DNA of 64,000 bases from Hemileia vastatrix (Eukaryota > Basidiomycota > Pucciniomycetes > Pucciniales > Zaghouaniaceae), in NCBI GenBank assembly GCA_030280995.1, contig JASXTE010000016.1, forward strand, positions 25,815,501-25,879,500, read 5' to 3'. A program made the translations under genes and the position numbers. Below the pieces are notes generated by a model, which worked only from the letters and a program-made list of their open reading frames with translations, did not search any database and was not told the origin of the DNA. Positions 1-10,573 of the stretch are shown in pieces. Each line of letters begins with the position of its first letter. Position 1 is the first letter of the stretch.

Positions 1-584
1 ACTGGTATGACCGAGTCTTCTGTGCCAATCCATAAGGGAGACTTTAGCAGCTGGAGGTCCATTAATGTGCTCTTTTTTTTAACAGTACACAGAAGGGAAG
101 GATGCAAGGAATAGTGGTAAGGAGAAATATCATTTGGATTTCAATCACTAAACCTAATTAAATCAAGGATCAAATGTCTCCTTGTACTTTCTAATTTCCC
201 TGTCATAATTAAATCATCTTTAAAATAAATCCCAAGGTTTTTGTCTTCAGAAAAATAAACAAAACAGAAACCACTATCCAATAAATCAAAAAGAGAAATA
301 AGATTAGCTCTAACATCTGGACAGTAAAAAAAATTGGTAATAGTAACAAATTTTCCATCTCCTTTTATTTTCAAGTCCCCTATACCAGTAATAAATGAGG
401 AAGGGCAGTTAGTTTCTACTTTGATTGGGATTTGATTTTTAAGAAGTTTGAAGTTTCTGAGAAGGCTCACATTTCCAGTGACATGGTGGGCTGCTCCAGA
501 CCTCAAGATAGCCACATTTCTTGCAATTGCTTCTGGCGACCACTTAGCACTGTTGAAATAAATATGTGCAATTTCTTCATACAA
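1..584 (-). pseudogene. Copia A protease and GAG-pre-integrase segment
   Basis: This minus-strand reading continues the gag polyprotein. A retroviral-type aspartic protease would process Gag-Pol in the virus-like particle. The active-site region reads ILRSGAAHHVTGN, where copy B has ILDSGATHHVTGN; the catalytic Asp is Arg and the following Thr is Ala, so this copy should be dead. Further on come the conserved ITGIGDLKI and YCPDVRANLISLFDL blocks. At 1-60 the minus strand reads LMDWHRRLGHTS, the start of the GAG-pre-integrase domain with its His motif. The domain is truncated by the window edge. Confidence 0.85.
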
Positions 585-2221
585 GGCCTCAACATTTTCT
601 TAAAAACTAGTGACTTCATTTTCTTCAACCTGGACATCTCTGGCTCTAATCTGCCTGTGTTGGGGCCTCTTGTAAGGGATGTACACTGGTTTTTCTTTTG
701 CATTTGGATTGAATGCAAAAGTGTTGGCACAATCCCTTATAATATAGAGTCTTTTTGAAAATTTTGAAGAGTAAACATTGTAAGGACAATGAGAAAAAAT
801 GTGAGCAGTTGATTTGCATTCATGGCATTGTCTTTGAGCACCAGGAGGTCTATATGAGTCAGTTTGATGTGTTGTGTGAGCAGCCACATTAAATATGGAT
901 TCTGTTGATAAAGAGGCAGTGGATGTGGAGGTGACAGCATCTCTATCTGCTTTTTTTTGCGCTAAGGTTGGTATGAGCTGGCAGAAATCTTCAAAGGTGA
1001 CCAATTTTGAGTCAGGACCATTATCCAGAGAAACACAGAGATTAATGTAGAGGTCTTTCAGAGATGATGATAACAAGGCATGAGACATTAGTGCTTTAAA
1101 TACTTTCTGATCAAACACAATCTTCTTTGTTCAATTATGTCAAAGTATTTGTTGAAGGCTTAAAAAAATTCACTGTGAACCATAAATGGGGTTTATTTCA
1201 AATTTATGAAATTACAGATAGCTCTCATAATGGATGTGTAATTGAATCTGGTAAATTTTTTACTAATGTGAAGATATGTTTGATGGGCTTTCCAGTAAGT
1301 AGAAATCCCATGGTGTAGGTTAGGTGAAACTGAATGTGCAAGAATTAGGTGGGTGACTCTATCTTCAACATCATCCGGTCCATTATCATCATTTAAGGCA
1401 TAAGCTCTAGTGCTAACGAAGTCTTTTATTTATGCCATCGCATTGCTATGCCATTCAGAGTAATTGCTACCATTTTTATCAAGATTTGGTATAGATTTGG
1501 TGAATTCTATTACATTTTCCAAGGTGCATTGTCTCTCTATCATGCTAATTGGGGCTGGTGCTGACATTTGTGGTGGTAATGGGCGTGAAAAACTGACAGG
1601 ATTGACCTTCCTAAATGGGGAGACTGATCTCCCTGTCAGTGTTGGCTTACTAGCTTTGCTCATGTTGGAAACAGAGGATATTGGGCTTTTAGATGGGGAG
1701 ATTAGAGGTATAGGGTTAGGATGAGGTTTTATGGTGGGAGGAGCAAACAAAGTGGGTTGACCTATGATTAGGTATCCAATCTCATTTTTAAGGTCCTTGA
1801 TTGCATTTGGGATCTGTGTTAGAGTTCCACGCAGTTTTTCTGCATTGGACGGTTTGCAAGCAAGAGGCGACTCTGTAGGAGAGTTGTTACGGTGATTTTT
1901 GAGGGCAGAGGGGGAGTGAGGGAAGGTTGGAAATGAATGTGCTGTAGGTGAGGTAGTTGGGGGCTCTATGAGGAAAGAGGAAGTGATAAGAGTAGGTGAG
2001 GCTGGAGATAAAGATGGTGGTATGGGGGTGATTGTAGGTGCAGGAGTGATAGTAAAAGTATGTTGATGGGTGGTGGTGCATGTTTAGTGAGAGGTGTTAT
2101 ATTGAGAATAAGTTGGAAGGGTAGTCTGGCCAATACAAAGGCTACAAAGCTCTTGGGTGGATATTTCTTGGGTTTGTTTAATTTTACCATTACTATGAGG
2201 AGGTACGTCTTTTTCAGACAT
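585..2221 (-). pseudogene. Copia A gag (nucleocapsid, zinc knuckle)
   Basis: Gag forms the particle and binds the element RNA. A likely start is the ATG ending at 2221 (MSEKDVPPHSNG). About 200 residues rich in Pro, Ser and Thr follow, then the gag N-terminal block with NLDKNGSNYSEWH near 1440-1480, and a helical UBN2-like part (CFDQKVFKALMSHALL) near 1070-1125. A CCHC knuckle, CHECKSTAHIFSHC (CX2CX4HX4C), lies near 790-835. In-frame stops occur near 2083, 1432, 1180 and 1160; several could be single C-to-T changes. The reading frame is otherwise long, so decay is moderate. Copy B has the same gag but lacks the N-terminal part. Confidence 0.8.
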
Positions 2222-2310
2222 GCACTGGGGGTCTTTCAGCTACTAGAATTCCTAGTGTTGCTAAGGCAGTGGAGTTATTTATGATTAATGTTTCAATGCC
2301 CGCTGGTACA

Positions 2311-2322
2311 GCCCATAACCTG
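2311..2322 (-). other. Copia A primer-binding site (half-tRNA iMet type)
   Basis: Immediately after the LTR the sense strand reads CAGGTTATGGGC. This is complementary to the anticodon stem-loop of initiator tRNA-Met (GCCCATAACC core), the half-tRNA priming mode known for Drosophila copia and yeast Ty5. Copia C has the same site with one change (7703-7714). Confidence 0.65.
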
Positions 2323-2435
2323 TAGCACGGTGTCATCCTGTAGAACTCCAGAAAGAACCGGAGAACAGGAGAAGTGGCAACTACAGACTATATACAATCT
2401 TCTTAACTTGGTACATAGTCCTAGTGACATAACCA
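2323..2435 (-). repeat. Copia A 5' LTR (113 bp)
   Basis: The segment matches the 115-bp LTR of copy B at 13058-13172: shared blocks include TGTAGAACTCC, GAGAACAGG, CAACTACAGACTATATAC and ACATAGTCCTAGTGAC. In sense it starts TGGTTATGTCAC and ends at GTGCTA next to the PBS. Such a short LTR is unusual but is also seen in copia C (118 bp). Confidence 0.8.
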
Positions 2436-3112
2436 AAAGAGATGATAAAGATAGATAGTGCTTTCCAACAAAGTGCACCAAAGGCTTATAAATACTCTAT
2501 CATTGAAATCATGAATATTATCCTTCTTGAACAATGAACAGGATGTTGTGGAAAACTATAAGATTATATTTCAGAAATAAGAAAACTGTAATGAACTGAA
2601 GCCTTGGCTAAGTAAATATTCTACACTAGAAAGTACCCATATTTATATTTATACAGCCAAGTCACAAAATCTTGTGGAATTTTTGAAAACAAAATATAAG
2701 TTAGGCACACAAAAAAATGATTTGCCTATTTAAAAGAAAGTATCCCCACCCTATCCCCAACCCTTTTTGGAAATAGGCAAATCATTTTTTTTGAGAACAA
2801 CTTTTATTTTCTCTTCAAAAATTCTGCAGGCTTTTATGACATAGATGTTTGTATTTTATAATATTAACATTGATTTAATTATGTTTCTGTTACAGTTTTG
2901 AATTGTTAAATTTACTTATAATAGTGTACTTCATACTGTAATGTCTAAGTCAAAGTCGATTAATTGTAAAACAGAAATTATATAATTTTATACGCAAAAT
3001 TCATGTATAGACAACTCTATTTAACTATTTACAAAGATCAACACTATTATCCTTTTATTTCTTATTCATAATGTTTCCCATTAATCTCTATTGACGTGGG
3101 AAGCCATCCTAT
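2436..3112. other. Non-coding gap, possibly the 3' LTR of copia D
   Basis: No credible gene lies here. It is between the copia A LTR and the G-rich tract that ends copia D, so it could contain the copia D 3' LTR in minus orientation. I could not find a second copy on the right side of D, so the LTR is unproven. It contains the hairpin described at 2710-2793. Confidence 0.4.
2710..2793. repeat. Long inverted repeat (22-bp stem, 39-nt loop)
   Basis: The left arm at 2710-2731 (A-tract, then ATGATTTGCCTATTT) is mirrored by the right arm at 2771-2793 (AAATAGGCAAATCAT, then a T-tract), with one extra T on the right. The loop is C-rich. The function is unknown; it could be a terminator or RNA structure in an LTR, or a remnant of a very small TIR element. 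Confidence 0.75.
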
Positions 3113-3382
3113 AATACCCCCCATGGATAAGGGATAAAATAAACAGAATAAAACTAAACAAAGAAAAGAATGAGAATAGATAATGAGATAGAACAAAAAA
3201 AAATTGACGAACTTTGTAACTTCTCTCTATATCCAGAAAATGTGTTTATCCCCGGATTCCAACCCACTTCAAAACACATGTTCCATCTATATCAAGAGCA
3301 CTCAGTTGATCACCTCATCAACCAATCTTAGAAATACATATCAATACCTGCCCCAGCAATGTTAGCAAGAAGGGTGCCCATC

Positions 3383-4800
3383 TACCTATGCTGCCACTGA
3401 GGGTATATCAATCTAAAGTGTAGATCAGCTAATATGGCTGTATTAAAAATTATCAAAACAACAGAAGATGTAAAAAAAAAATTAAGAAAAGAAATGTTTA
3501 ACAAATTTTTCCAATAATGGTTTTGTAAGACCTTTAGTGAAAACATCCACCAGTTGTACAGATGTTGATGTCCATACACATTTGATAAAATGTTTTGCCA
3601 CTTGTTCCCACACATAAAAAAAATCCTGTTAAAAATGCTTTGTCCTCTTGTTTATATTGTGTATGTTTGAGTATACTATTGAAGAAGAATTATCTACCAT
3701 CAAATTAGTTTCCACATCACAATGTAACCCCAAGTCTTCTAACACATTACTAAACCACATTATTTCCTTAGTTGCCAATGACATTGCCATAAATTCCAAG
3801 TAGTCAGAAAATGTTTCCAAAACAGTTTGCCTTTTTGATGCCCATGATACAGGACAGCCAAAACCCAAAACCATAAAGCTGCTCACAGATCTAGAAAATT
3901 GGCCCCTCATCCTGCATCACTATAACAAATCAATTGGTCAGTTGAACTAGGCCAAAGTTAAAATTCATAATGACTTGTTGTATTGATATATCTCAGCAAA
4001 TTTTTTACACATTGTCAGTGAGACTCATTTGGATTATTAGCAAATTGTCTTAAATATCCAACCACAAAAGATAAATCAGGCCTTGTGGCCACTGCTAAAT
4101 AATATGTGGTGCCAATGACCTTCAAATATGATGTCACATTAACCTTGGCAGTACCATTGTCATCCACAGCCACTATCAAGCTCATACCGGGATCAATAGG
4201 GGTCTTACACAAAGATGAGATGAAACAAAAATATGAAATTAATCATTCACAAAGTTTTATTTGGTTTGGGAAGAAATTTCCATTATCATCTTTCCGGACA
4301 CCAATACCCACAATTTCACTGATTCTGTCTTTCTAAGTCACTTCAACTTTTGCCTTTAGCAAAGTATGGAACCAGACTATAATTTTTTGAGATGTTCAAA
4401 AAACACATCCATCATTCACGTGAACCCACACATAGCAAGACTCACCATTTGAGTGGTAGAAATACACTGAAGGATAATACTGTAAACAAATAAAACATAC
4501 AGAGCTTATGATCTCAGCAAAACAAAAATACCAACATCTGCCAGCTTGTTTTGTGCCATACAGTGCTTTATCAAGCTTTAAAACAGAGGTAGGAGATGAA
4601 ATTTTAATGTTAGCCAGAGGAAGCATGTAAACCTCCTCATCAATTTTGGAATTATGATAAGCTCCCACAACATCAAATTGCGCAGTTTTCAATTTCAGTT
4701 TTAAGGGCAGGACAAATAAGAATCATAAGGTGAAGAAACAAGCAGTTGGTGTAAATTTCTCATGATAATTTACACCTTGTTCTTGAGTGTAGCTGCAAGA
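3383..4800 (-). pseudogene. Copia D reverse transcriptase and RNase H
   Basis: Reading down from 4800, RT motifs include TAQFDVVGAYHNSKIDEEVY, LDKALYGTKQAGRCWY and, at about 4410-4425, VWVHVNDG in place of the usual YVDD. The first catalytic Asp is Asn, a change expected to kill the polymerase. The thumb and connection region follows (ATRPDLSFVVGYLRQFANN near 4030-4100), then RNase H with SWASKRQTVLETFS, ATKEIMWFSNVLEDLGL and a VDNSSSI block near 3640-3850. The C-terminal tail, including a VWTSTSVQLVDVFTKGL-like stretch, runs out of frame near 3500-3615. Several frameshifts and stops are present. Confidence 0.8.
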
Positions 4801-4839
4801 AAAAAGTTTATCTTTATGTTTTATGATTTCACCATCCAT

Positions 4840-5934
4840 ATTTCATTTCACTGCAAATACCCACCGGGATCTTAAGGGTCAAACACAAGGAGGCAGTGGT
4901 GCTTCATGCTATACTGCTTTAGATTTGAGCAAATTTATTTCTTTTTCACACACCGTCTACCATTTATTTTTATCATCAGATTTCATGGTGGCTGTTAAAT
5001 TCTTTGGAACATTATCACTAATTGCTGCTGACATAGCTTCAATTTCTTTTTTCAGGTTGTCCTGTAAGTGGATAATATCCAATTCATCAATGTTGGCTTT
5101 ATTTTCCAATACTTGTGAAGAATCTGTAGGGAAAGAAGGATAATGAATTGGATAAATATGGCTTACTTTGTGCTCATCAACAAAATTAGCAGAGCCTGAA
5201 ATAATCTCTTTATTACTAGATAAATCCCAAAATCTCCACCCCTTCACTCCCTCCTTATATCCAATAAAGATACATCTTTTGGATCTAGAATCTAAAGTAG
5301 TTCTATGCTCAGTAGGAATATGAATGTAATCTTTAGTGCTAAAAACTCTTAAATGGCCAATAAAGGGTTTATGACCCATAAACAGCTCATAGGGTGTTTT
5401 AGGATCATTTCATGAGGGAATCCTGCTGCTCAAATAACAATCACAGGCAAATGCATAAGACCAAGAGGTTTCTGAAATCTAACTTGTGAAAAGTAAGGCC
5501 TGACCCATTGTTTCAAGTGACTGATTCCATCATTCTGCCTGACCATTTTTTCTGTGGAGATATGGAGCAGTTTGTTGGTGTTGTATTCACTGTCGTCCCA
5601 CTATTTGTTGAAAATTCCTTCCAATGAGTTCACCACCTTTATCAGTCTATATTTCCTTAACCTTCAAACCAGTCTGAGTTTCTGCAAAAGTACGGAAATT
5701 CTCAAAACACTGTTCTGATTCAGATTTGTAATTGATAATGTTTACTCTAGTTTATCCAGAAAAAATGTCTTTAAATGACAACACATATTTTCCGCCTGAT
5801 ATTGCTGTGGGTAAGAGACCTACAATATCAGCTACAATCATATCTAAAAGAAAGAATGTAATGTTTGAAGAAGGTAAAGAAGAAGTAACACATGAACTGG
5901 CCAACTGACATTCTTCACAGAAGGATGGAGTTTT
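4840..5934 (-). pseudogene. Copia D integrase
   Basis: After the TIR element the minus strand resumes with TPSFCEECQLASS, the second half of the HHCC zinc-binding domain. The core has VADIVGLLPTAISGGKYVL (first Asp), TDKGGEL near 5620 (second Asp) and a degenerate NGQAE block near 5540 (Glu). The copia-specific tail reads PYELFMGHKPFIGHLRVF and CIFIGYKEGVKGWRFWDL. At least six stops interrupt it, several at codons that look like changed CAA or TGG. The integrase would have inserted cDNA into chromosomes; this copy cannot. Confidence 0.8.
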
Positions 5935-6184
5935 CACCACAAAATATGGGGGGCGGACTTGCTAGCGATTCTGCAACCTTAGACCCAAACTCACCACAGA
6001 TTGAACACACATTGAGCTATTGACAAAGGAACCATACAATCAGGGATGAACACCACTCAGCAGAACAGTTTTAGGTGGGTGCTCAAGTAGAGTTCAGTAT
6101 GAGTTTAATATGAGTTTATTCTAAGTTCCATCTGAGTTCAGGTTGGGAACTTGCTAGCAAGTCCACCCCCTATATTTCATAGTG
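5935..6184. mobile_element. 250-bp non-autonomous TIR element (CACTA-like MITE) inside copia D
   Basis: The ends are CACCAC on the left and ATAGTG on the right (CACTAT when reversed). Inverted similarity runs about 40 bp inward through GGGGG, GACTTGCTAGC and, on the right, AAGTTCCC. It is flanked by TTT at 5932-5934 and 6185-6187. Removing the element and one TTT restores an uninterrupted copia D integrase frame (Asn-Tyr-Lys followed by Thr-Pro-Ser). A CACTA or CACCA start and a 3-bp duplication fit the CACTA (CMC/EnSpm) superfamily. It has no coding capacity. The 10.5-kb element at 29807-40299 has the same ends. Confidence 0.85.
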
Positions 6185-6920
6185 TTTATAATTAGTCAAG
6201 TCATGACCAGTTGAGTTTTTGATAAGTTTTTTAATTCATTGTTCTCCAACATGTCCTAAGAATTTGTGCCATAAGTCAAATAAATCATGTTTTGATAGAG
6301 TGTTTGCAGTTTTTATTGGTGAGTTGGAAAGGCAACCATCAATAACAAAACATTGTGATCCTTTATCAATATGCATTTTTACTATCAAATTTTTTGTTAG
6401 AGTATTGACCAGATATGTACCAGTATCATCTATAACAGGAAAAATATTATGTGATAATAGTTCAAACCCAGATAGTAGTGTCTTATGGAGATCAGGGCAA
6501 TAATAAATATTTTCTACAAGTGTACACAAGCCTGTAGTTCTATTGATCAAATATGAACTCCCAATCCCCACCATATCTGAGGAGCCATTATTTGAAACTG
6601 TTACTTTTGATGAACTAGTCAACTGTTTATAGTTGAAAAGTACAGAGAGATCACTGGTCATATTATGTGATGCTCCACTATCCCATAGAATAATATTATT
6701 CTGAAGATGTAAAGATGTTGCAAAGCCAAAGGCAGAAGAGACAACTGGGGTTGGAGTTTTAGTGGCATCTTGTACTGAGGCTGCATTGGAAGATGATTGA
6801 GTTTTGTTGAATTTGTCACGCCTCTTGATGGAATCATCATCTCAACTTTTTTGGTAGCATTTATCAGCAATGTGATCTTGTTTTTGGCAGTAGTGACAGA
6901 TGATATTGTTTTTCTTTGGG
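6185..6920 (-). pseudogene. Copia D zinc knuckle, protease and GAG-pre-integrase
   Basis: The sense strand reads CHYCQKQDHIADKC (CX2CX4HX4C knuckle) near 6850-6890, a Ser/Thr/Ala-rich spacer, then LWDSGASHNMTSDLSVL at about 6640-6700. The protease catalytic Asp-Ser-Gly is intact. The block GIGSSYLINR and the YYCPDLHKTLLSGFELL region follow. LWHKFLGHVGEQ near 6240 is the GAG-pre-integrase His motif. The frame is open from about 6830 to 6236, so this is the best preserved part of copia D. One stop lies just after the knuckle. Confidence 0.85.
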
Positions 6921-7579
6921 TTTTGATTACCAGAAGTTTTCAAATTATTTTGGTATTTAAAAGTTGTCAAAGCTGTGATAGGGGATGGATTATTTGTGTG
7001 CTGAGATCAAAGTGTATTGTCCATTCTCCTAATTCTTTCTATGATATCCACAGTTTTAACATCATCAAAAGATTTATCAAATAGGCCCTGAAGAATACTA
7101 GCATAACTCCAAGGGTCGCTTTTTGGAAGAGAGGCCAATAAGGCACACATAAAGAAGTCATCTTTGATGACAAATTTCATCAATGATAATTGATTTTTCA
7201 AAAAATTAAGTTTTGATAAGTGTGCAGAGAAGGTAGTAGATGAAGGTTCATATTTAATTGTAATAAGATCTTCATAAAGTGTCTGTACATCTGATATGCA
7301 CATCTTCCCATATTCAGCTGTAAGGGTGGAGATCATAAGATATGGATCATCAAGGTCTCGTATGAGTGATTAAGAATCATCATTACAAGGGTAAAGTATT
7401 GCACAACAGACAAAATTTTAGCACTTGGCATGCTTGTTTGTGCTTTCATTTAGGTAGTCTGGTAGACCCCATTCAATGAAATTGTTTAAATATTGTTTCA
7501 AATCCCCTAACCATATCAAAAAGTTTGATCCCTTTAATTCTAGAACAGCAACTTTTAGATCATTTGATTTTAGGATAGG
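6921..7579 (-). pseudogene. Copia D gag, middle part
   Basis: From 7579 down the sense strand reads VAVLELKGSNFLIWLGDLKQYL and EWGLPDYLNE, the N-terminal gag homology of copia elements. MISTLTAEYGKMCISDVQTLYEDLITIKYE and its UBN2-like helical continuation (TFSAHLSKLNFLKNQLSLM) follow down to about 7007. A stop and frame change separate the two parts near 7340-7417. The copia C insertion at 7585 separated the start of gag, now at 12480-12545. Confidence 0.75.
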
Positions 7580-7584
7580 GAGAG

Positions 7585-7702
7585 TTTTATGTACATAGTC
7601 ATAAGCATACTTAGCTACCACATAATTGATTGTATATACACTGTAGTTTGTGTGTCTGACTAACTCCAATTCTTTTCAGAGTCTGTTACTGATGCACAAC
7701 TA
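7585..7702 (+). repeat. Copia C 5' LTR (118 bp)
   Basis: It matches the 3' LTR at 12357-12474 over its full length with about a dozen differences. Shared blocks include GTACATAGTCATAAGCAT, ACTTAGCTACCAC, TGATTGTATATA and CTGACTAACTCCAATTCT. The first bases read TTTTAT where the 3' copy has TGTTGT, so the start dinucleotide has mutated. It ends CACAACTA before the PBS. Confidence 0.92.
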
Positions 7703-7714
7703 CAGGTTATGGTC
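7703..7714 (+). other. Copia C primer-binding site (half-tRNA iMet type)
   Basis: CAGGTTATGGTC directly follows the LTR. It differs by one base from the copia A site and is complementary to the initiator tRNA-Met anticodon region. The stretch 7715-7941 between PBS and gag shows no gene and is presumably leader. Confidence 0.65.
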
Positions 7715-7941
7715 ACTTGTTAAATCTTGTCATAAAATAAGTACATGTATACTCACAAGACTCGAATCCCATATGACACGTTGTCCAAAATTAAACACAA
7801 TTGCCATTACATCAAGGTAGTACTAAAATACTGTTCCAAAACACCTTTTGGCCTCAATCTTCTTTACCCTGAGCCGATACACCAAATTGGCCCTGCCCTT
7901 TCCTTGAAATCAATACACTAATTTGATCCCTCTACCATTTT

Positions 7942-9187
7942 ATGTCCAATTCCTCACATCATACTCATTCTAAAGGTCCCACCCCACTTGAAGAATTTTA
8001 TTTTACACCTCAACCAACAGCCTCTCCTTCTCCATCCCACAATCCTCCTCCTCATTTTTTCCCTAAACCCAAATCTGACCACTCTGAACCGATTTCCAAC
8101 ATGTCTCAACCTGAACCTACCTCATCTTCTTCTACTACCGGACCACCAATCTCACTCAAAGATTTTGAACATGAACATAAATCTTTAGCCAGCATTTCCA
8201 AACTGTGCATTGGAGTTGACAAGCTAAAACCTTATGGATTTAATTGGAATGATTGGGATTGCAAAATTTGTGCACTAATGAGTGATTACATTGGCACAAA
8301 ATCTTATGCCCTCAAAGATGTATCATCATCTGATGGCAATATTGGAAATCGTATGGCAAGAATCCTTATTGTTGATACCATTGATGTGGCACTTCAACGA
8401 TTGATAGATCCTGACTGCTCCTGTAGAGCAGCATATTTAATGCTTCACAAGAAATATAACTGGAGGACCCACACTTCTTGCCTCTCACTTTTCAAATCCC
8501 TTATTTGCATCCCATATCATCCTTTTATATCCTTTACTAACCACTGGCAAAAAGTCAACAAAACCATTGACACCATCATTTGGACTTTTTTCAACTTCAC
8601 TAACTCTTTGATTAAAGCCATTATGGCTCATGCCCTCCTTACCTTATCATTGGCTGACCTTTCCACTGATATTAGTCATGAAATTAAGTCACATTGAGAT
8701 GCATTAACACTATCTTCTGACAATTTTCTAACAGATATGTTGACAGCCAAGACAAAACTCTCTTTGGTTAAGAAAGCACATGATTCACCAAATGTCTCTA
8801 ACATTATCCTGAATGCTCTTCAAAAGACGTTCACAGGACCACACCTTGTTGATTCCTACCATCCTGCTAATGCCCAAAGAAGATGCTTTGACTGTGATTC
8901 CACCAAGCACACCCATCACGATTGTCCAAACAACACACAATCACCTTTTTACAATCCTGCCTTGAAGATGTACTATGAACTTCAACAACAGATTAGCAAA
9001 CTTGGGAAATTTTCAAATACGTTCCCCAAACCAAAAAGAAAGATAAGTGTTCAATTTGCCAATGTGAGTGAGGACATTGTTGAAGTGGACTCCAGTTCAT
9101 TGGAAGCTCTGTCAATGGCCATCAATAATATTGACCTAAAAAGTGTCAAATGGCAGTCCAAATCCCCCACTTCCACCTCTGAAGCTA
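7942..9187 (+). pseudogene. Copia C gag with zinc knuckle
   Basis: The first ORF starts MSNSSHHTHSKG at 7942, with a Pro/Ser-rich N-terminus (about 70 residues). The gag block KLKPYGFNWNDWDCKI and UBN2-like helices (VALQRLIDPDCSCRAAYLML, IMAHALLTLSLADLST) follow. A TGA at 8695-8697 stops it; the same frame reopens at once (DALTLSSDNFLTDML) and continues through the CCHC knuckle CFDCDSTKHTHHDC at 8884-8925 and on into protease. The knuckle is complete. The single stop makes Gag truncated unless read through. Confidence 0.85.
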
Positions 9188-9657
9188 TACATGATAGTGG
9201 TGCTACCCAGCACGTCACTGGTGATGTAAGTTTACTTTCAAACTACAGACCTGTCACTCCCCATATCCCATTCAAGGTTGCCACTGACAGTGCTCTGTCA
9301 TTTATTGTTGGCATGGGCGATATGAAAATAGTCAGTTTAAACTCCACAATTGTAGTTAAAAATGTGTTTTTCTGCCCACAAGCAAGAACCACTTTAATTT
9401 CTCTGTTTGATTTGGTGAAAGCGGTCTTAATTTCTCCATGACATCTGACAAAGAATTTGTTCTGTCTGTTAATGGTAAAAATTTTTTAATTGAAAAAATA
9501 GATGTAAATGGAAATAGATGGCTTTTACATACTGATAAACATGCAATATCACCTATAACATTATTACCATACATTTTATACCCTCCCAATGCACCAGAAA
9601 AATCTTATTCTTTTTCCAAACTCTTCATTGACAATTTTAACTCTGCATCTATTCATT
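9188..9657 (+). pseudogene. Copia C protease and spacer
   Basis: The active site HDSGATQHVTGDVSLL at about 9190-9235 is intact. The flap-like FIVGMGDMKI and FFCPQARTTLISLFDLV blocks follow. A frame change near 9425-9440 moves the reading to the ORF from 9438 (MTSDKEFVLSVNGKNFLIEK), which ends at 9659. The protease would cleave the copia polyprotein in the particle. Its key residues are present, but the frameshift separates it from integrase. Confidence 0.82.
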
Positions 9658-9660
9658 GAC

Positions 9661-10573
9661 AATATGCATCACCAGGTTCTCTCCTAGATTGGAACTGCCA
9701 ATTAGGACATACCAGCAGGCAAGTTTTAAAGAATTTGATCAAATATAATCTGGGAACAGGCCTGCCTTCTGAGTTTCCTAAATGAATGGTAGATTGTGCT
9801 GAGTGTGCCATTGCAAAAAGTGAATGCCAGACTGCAGCACAACAAGAAATGACACCCGAATCAATGCTCTCCTTGGTAGTCGGAGACTTGATTGATCAAA
9901 TAAAGGGTGAAGCCATTGGAGGCTACAAGTGGGCAGCACTATTCAGAGAATCCTACTTGACATATGGAGAAGTCTTCATGCTGAAACATTAAAGTGATGC
10001 AATGAAAACGCTTTTAAAACCTTTCACAAAAAATTAACTATTGTCACTGGCAAGAAACTATTAGTTCTCAGAACTGACGGAGGTGAGTTACATAGCAACA
10101 CAATGAAATCCTTCCTTTCTTCCATAGGTGCTGTCCATGAGGTCACTATGCCATACCACACGGAACAAAATGGTACTGCAGAAAGGTTCAATCAAACTGT
10201 GGGCAACATTGCTCAAACGTCCCTCCTTGCAAGTTGCCTTCACAAGTCCTTTTGGGGTCTATCTTATAAATGGGAATCATTCGTTCATATTTGCCTCCCC
10301 AACAGTAAGATCACCCAGTCAAATCCTCTTGAAATGGTTTTTGGCACAAAACCAAATTTCCATAACATGCACACTTTTGGTGAAAAGGCCTATTTTCATG
10401 TTCATAAAGAGGTAAGGAATAAGCTGGACAACCACGCTATAGAATGTAGAATTGTTGGATACTCACAAAAAAATTGTGGGTGGATTTTTTGGCATGAAGG
10501 ATCTGGCTGTCTTTTTGAATCTGCAATGGCAAAATTTCATGGAGGTCCCCAAGAAGCTCATGAAATTGCATGA
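9661..10573 (+). pseudogene. Copia C GAG-pre-integrase and integrase
   Basis: LLDWNCQLGHTSRQVLKNL near 9680-9740 is the GAG-pre-integrase motif with His changed to Asn. CAECAIAKSECQTA completes the zinc-binding half. The core shows VVGDLIDQI (first Asp near 9885), LRTDGGELHS (second Asp near 10075) and QNGTAERFNQTVGN (Glu at 10181-10183), so the DDE triad is visible. The tail has FGTKPNFHNMHTFGEKAYFHVH and a CRIVGYSQKNCGWIFWHEGS block. Stops lie at 9658, 9782 and 9990, with frame changes between ORFs 9786-9992 and 10103-10573. Confidence 0.85.

Larger units (their letters stand above)
1..2435 (-). mobile_element. Ty1/copia LTR retrotransposon copy A, 5' half, cut by window edge
   Basis: Reading the minus strand from 2435 down, the order is LTR, primer-binding site, gag with zinc knuckle, protease and the start of the GAG-pre-integrase domain, where the window ends. 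The proteins match copy B (13058-18420) almost domain for domain, so A and B belong to one family. The coding frame carries several stops and shifts, so the copy is not autonomous. Integrase, RT and the 3' LTR would lie left of the window. Confidence 0.9.
3113..7584 (-). mobile_element. Ty1/copia retrotransposon copy D, main part (second family)
   Basis: On the minus strand this contains gag, zinc knuckle, protease, integrase, RT and RNase H in copia order, with proteins clearly different from copies A to C. A G-run at 3117-3122 (sense) is a plausible polypurine tract at its 3' end. It is broken by the 250-bp TIR element at 5935-6184. Copia C inserted into its gag at 7585, so the gag start now lies at 12475-12728. 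Many stops show it is dead. Confidence 0.85.
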
